24,372 nucleotides of DNA from contig CAYRQM010000028.1 in NCBI GenBank assembly GCA_964426415.1, forward strand, positions 1 through 24,372, in the 5' to 3' direction. The notes beneath the pieces are model-generated. The model searched no databases and had not been told where the DNA came from. It saw nothing but the letters and a program-made list of their open reading frames with translations. This DNA comes from UBA3792 sp964426415. Its GTDB lineage: Bacteria; Bacillota; Clostridia; Christensenellales; CAG-138. The translations under genes were made by a program, and so were the position numbers. Positions 22,740-24,372 of the stretch are shown here, in pieces. Numbering within the stretch: the first letter of the stretch is position 1; every line of letters starts with the position of its first letter.

Positions 22740-23056
22740 TTATCCGCGCATGGCGGCAAAGACGAGCAATGCTGCCCCGAACAGGCAGAATGTCACGAGC
22801 GATTCGATCTTCACGCGCTTTGCAAGTTTCTCCGCCGTGCGCGACTCCGTCTCGTAGCGGCTGAGAGACGCGCCTTGACTGCGTGAGAAAGGGCGGAAAT
22901 GCCTACTATCGGACATACGCAGAGCGCCGCATCGCCAAGCCCCACAAGCCCTGCATAGTTGGTGCTTTCCGTTTGATTTGACGGCTGCTTCTGCATCGGC
23001 GCGGTCTGCGGCATCGTTGCAACGATCTTTATGGGCGTTGTCTCTCTTTCTTCCAT
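22740..23056 (-). pseudogene. Small two-helix membrane protein gene, apparently frameshifted
   Basis: Not a recognised family. An ORF opening at ATG 23056, 17 nt after the lipoprotein stop on the same strand, reads MEERETTPIKIVATMPQTAP and then a hydrophobic stretch (AGLVGLGDAALCVCPIVGIS). After about 60 residues it becomes Arg-rich nonsense and stops at 22811. From about 22870 to 22740 another frame reads SLSRYETESRTAEKLAKR followed by a membrane helix (SLVTFCLFGAALLVFAAMRG) and a stop. Skipping one base in the region 22865-22890 joins the two into one protein of about 105 residues with two helices. Alternatives are two separate small ORFs (the second could start at ATG 22916, 58 residues, no ribosome binding site) or an assembly error. 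The rest of 22650-23073 shows nothing else. Confidence 0.45.
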
Positions 23057-23073
23057 TGTCTGTCCCCGTTTCC

Positions 23074-24087
23074 TTATGCCGTCAGCTTGACGGATTGATG
23101 GACAAGCGGATCGGCATAGTAGTCGTCCGCATCGCTGATATCCAACGTAAATTCAAGCTCGGTGACGTTCGTAATGCCGCTGTCGTCCAACGACCAATGG
23201 ATCATGGCATACTTGCTCGCATTCGGTCGCACCGTCCCCATATAGGCGTTGCTTTGCATGAACCCGTTGATCGTGACGTCCCGTGCCGTGACCGAGATGT
23301 TCTTGTCCGTTTTGTTGGTTATATACAGATACAGGCAATACCCGTAAATGTCGTCCCATTGATAGCCGATTGCCGTGACCGTCGCGGCGGCGGTATCGGA
23401 GAGCACCACATCGGCGGAAAGCGGCGTGCGGGCATAGCGAATGGCTTTGTCAATTCCGTACGGATAGACGTGGGTCACCCCTTCCACACGATCGGGACCG
23501 CTGAAATCGTCCACGTTGTATACGCGATAGTACAGCCCGATGTCCGTAAACGAGGTGATCCCGTACTCCTCCATCGAGGAAGCGGAAAAATTCACGGTGC
23601 AGGTCGCCTTTTTGCCGGGCAGTACGTCTTGGTACAGGGAAGCAGATACGATCAAACCATTTACCGTCACATCGTCCAACGTATACCGATACGTTTTGGT
23701 GGCGGACTTGTTCTCCAAGTACACCTTTATTTGAAAACAATAATAGCTGTCGGACGTGTAGCCGGTCACTTTGAACAGGCAGTCCGCGTTCTCCATGATG
23801 AGCGTTTCCCCATCCGAGGGAACGGACTGCATCGGCGCATCTGTGACATAGACGGGCGCATCGGTGACATAGACAGGTGAATCGGTGGCATACATCGGTT
23901 CCGCCGTGGCATAGGTTGGCGTATACGTCACATAGACGGGCTCCGCCGTGTAGCCGTTCGGCGCTTCGGTCGCCGCACCTTGGGCGTCCTGCCCATAGAT
24001 GGCGTCCAAACTTTGGTACAATCCTTTGCACGCGGTCGTCGAAAGAACCAACAGCAAAGCCAACAACAGGATCCAAATGCGTTTCAT
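23074..24087 (-). CDS. Putative lipoprotein with two tandem homologous domains
   Basis: Exported surface protein of unknown function. The 337 residues begin with a signal peptide (MKRIWILLLALLLVLS) ending in TTAC, so Cys20 is the probable lipid-modified residue; Thr at -3 makes the lipobox imperfect. Residues 48-86 are five heptapeptides of the type A/D-x-P-V-Y-V-T plus a partial one, likely a flexible stalk. Two related beta-rich domains follow (about 98-193 and 228-322). They share the patterns G-Y-x-x-D-x-Y, a Tyr-rich strand, an N-K-S/T turn, D-V-T-V/I-N-G, a V-x-P-x-x-x-x strand and G-I-T-x-x-T-x-x. They may be distant relatives of immunoglobulin-like lipoprotein domains. The start ATG 24087 has GGAGGGG 5 nt upstream. 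Confidence 0.8.
   Translation of the reverse strand: MKRIWILLLALLLVLSTTACKGLYQSLDAIYGQDAQGAATEAPNGYTAEPVYVTYTPTYATAEPMYATDSPVYVTDAPVYVTDAPMQSVPSDGETLIMENADCLFKVTGYTSDSYYCFQIKVYLENKSATKTYRYTLDDVTVNGLIVSASLYQDVLPGKKATCTVNFSASSMEEYGITSFTDIGLYYRVYNVDDFSGPDRVEGVTHVYPYGIDKAIRYARTPLSADVVLSDTAAATVTAIGYQWDDIYGYCLYLYITNKTDKNISVTARDVTINGFMQSNAYMGTVRPNASKYAMIHWSLDDSGITNVTELEFTLDISDADDYYADPLVHQSVKLTA
23830..23946 (-). repeat. 21-bp tandem repeat coding for the heptapeptide stalk
   Basis: Five and a half units with a 21-bp period inside the lipoprotein gene encode A/D-E/A/S-P-V/M-Y-V/A-T. The last two full units are almost identical in protein sequence (DSPVYVT, DAPVYVT), so recent unit gain or loss is likely. 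Confidence 0.75.
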
Positions 24088-24143
24088 ACTACCCCTCCAA
24101 ATGTAATTCTATATCGGTAACAAATTGTTCCGGATATAGTTCT

Positions 24144-24172
24144 ATTATAGCATCTCAAATTGCGTTCGTCCA
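24144..24172 (-). promoter_or_regulatory. Promoter of the lipoprotein unit
   Basis: On the minus strand TGCTATAAT (TATAAT at 24144-24149 with TGn in front), and TGGACG (24167-24172, four of six to TTGACA) at a 17-bp spacing. The leader to the ATG at 24087 would be about 50 nt. Confidence 0.65.
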
Positions 24173-24278
24173 CGCACTTTTGCACTATGCAATGACAACT
24201 TATGCACGATTTTCGACAATTTTTGCATGGAAGGGAATATGCCGTCTTTTCGGAAGCAAACGGGAAGCGGCTTGTGCG

Positions 24279-24309
24279 CGCAATGGGCTTGATCTTCTTT
24301 CCCATTGCG
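24279..24309. repeat. Inverted repeat beside the right terminal repeat
   Basis: CGCAATGGG (24279-24287) and CCCATTGCG (24301-24309) form a perfect 9-bp stem with a 13-nt loop, 10 bp from the terminal repeat. There is no T-tract suitable for a strong terminator. No gene is visible between 24173 and 24319; an ORF across it on the minus strand (start 24305) overlaps the promoter and has no ribosome binding site. Confidence 0.6.
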
Positions 24310-24319
24310 TTCGATGGGG

Positions 24320-24371
24320 TTGGTGTAAAATAGTTCCGGGTAAAAGTGAGGGGGGATTGCGTGTAGGGGGA
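24320..24371. repeat. Right copy of 52-bp terminal inverted repeat
   Basis: Reverse complement of positions 1-52 with one mismatch. It is unrelated to the neighbouring lipoprotein gene. See the left copy for interpretation. Confidence 0.85.
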
Positions 24372-24372
24372 G

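Noticed and set aside
24084..24305. 73-codon Cys-rich minus-strand ORF upstream of the lipoprotein
   Set aside because: It overlaps the lipoprotein promoter and ribosome binding site, has no binding site of its own, and starts within a hairpin arm.
1..24372. Composite transposon or prophage bounded by the terminal repeats
   Set aside because: No transposase, integrase or phage gene is present, and the contents are conserved housekeeping and metabolic operons.
1..24372. tRNA, rRNA or known riboswitch
   Set aside because: No cloverleaf, rRNA segment or riboswitch core was noticed in any intergenic region; only a covariance-model search could exclude them fully.

Overview
This window looks like a GC-rich (roughly 60% by eye) draft scaffold from a Gram-positive, meso-diaminopimelate-type bacterium of the Bacillota, most likely an uncultured gut-associated member of the Clostridia. 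The grounds are the gene order of the division/cell-wall (dcw) cluster, a PASTA-domain class B penicillin-binding protein, a MurE with the DNPR signature, strong GGAGG-type ribosome binding sites and a fermentative citrate lyase operon. A run of 100 N and near-identical inverted repeats at the two window ends suggest an assembly bounded by dispersed repeats. A narrower taxonomic placement cannot be supported from sequence reading alone.

Layout. Positions 1-794 hold no convincing gene. They contain one half of a 52-bp inverted repeat shared with the far end, a 93-bp tandem repeat interrupted by the N gap, a 58-bp tandem repeat, a nested palindromic element and a terminator. Positions 795-12202 (minus strand) are a compact dcw operon, transcribed rsmH, ftsL-like, pbp/spoVD-type PBP, murE, mraY, murD, ftsW, murA, ftsQ/divIB. 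It has a good sigma-A promoter and lacks mraZ, murF and murG at their usual places. Divergent from it (12410-16783, plus) is a type IIA topoisomerase pair. It is best read as topoisomerase IV parE-parC, because the A subunit has no GyrA box and no dnaA/recF genes are nearby. It ends at a strong terminator.

Positions 16950-21852 (plus) are a tightly overlapping citrate lyase operon: citD (acyl carrier), citE (beta), citF (alpha), citC (acetate:SH-ligase) and a citX-citG fusion that makes and attaches the prosthetic group. Together these encode the enzyme and its whole maturation pathway, but no citrate transporter or oxaloacetate decarboxylase is present. A short-chain dehydrogenase (21885-22649) follows with its own promoter. 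A bidirectional terminator separates it from a convergent minus-strand unit of a lipoprotein with two tandem related domains (23074-24087) and a small, apparently frameshifted membrane-protein gene (22740-23056). The last 285 bp carry the lipoprotein promoter and the right-hand copy of the terminal inverted repeat.

Most of the window is conserved housekeeping and metabolism, and I see no convincing new defence or mobile system. The points most worth a second look are the terminal inverted repeat and layered repeat region, the low-complexity tails on both FtsL and FtsQ, the MurD motif change, the palindrome in the parE promoter and the duplicated-domain lipoprotein with its broken partner gene.
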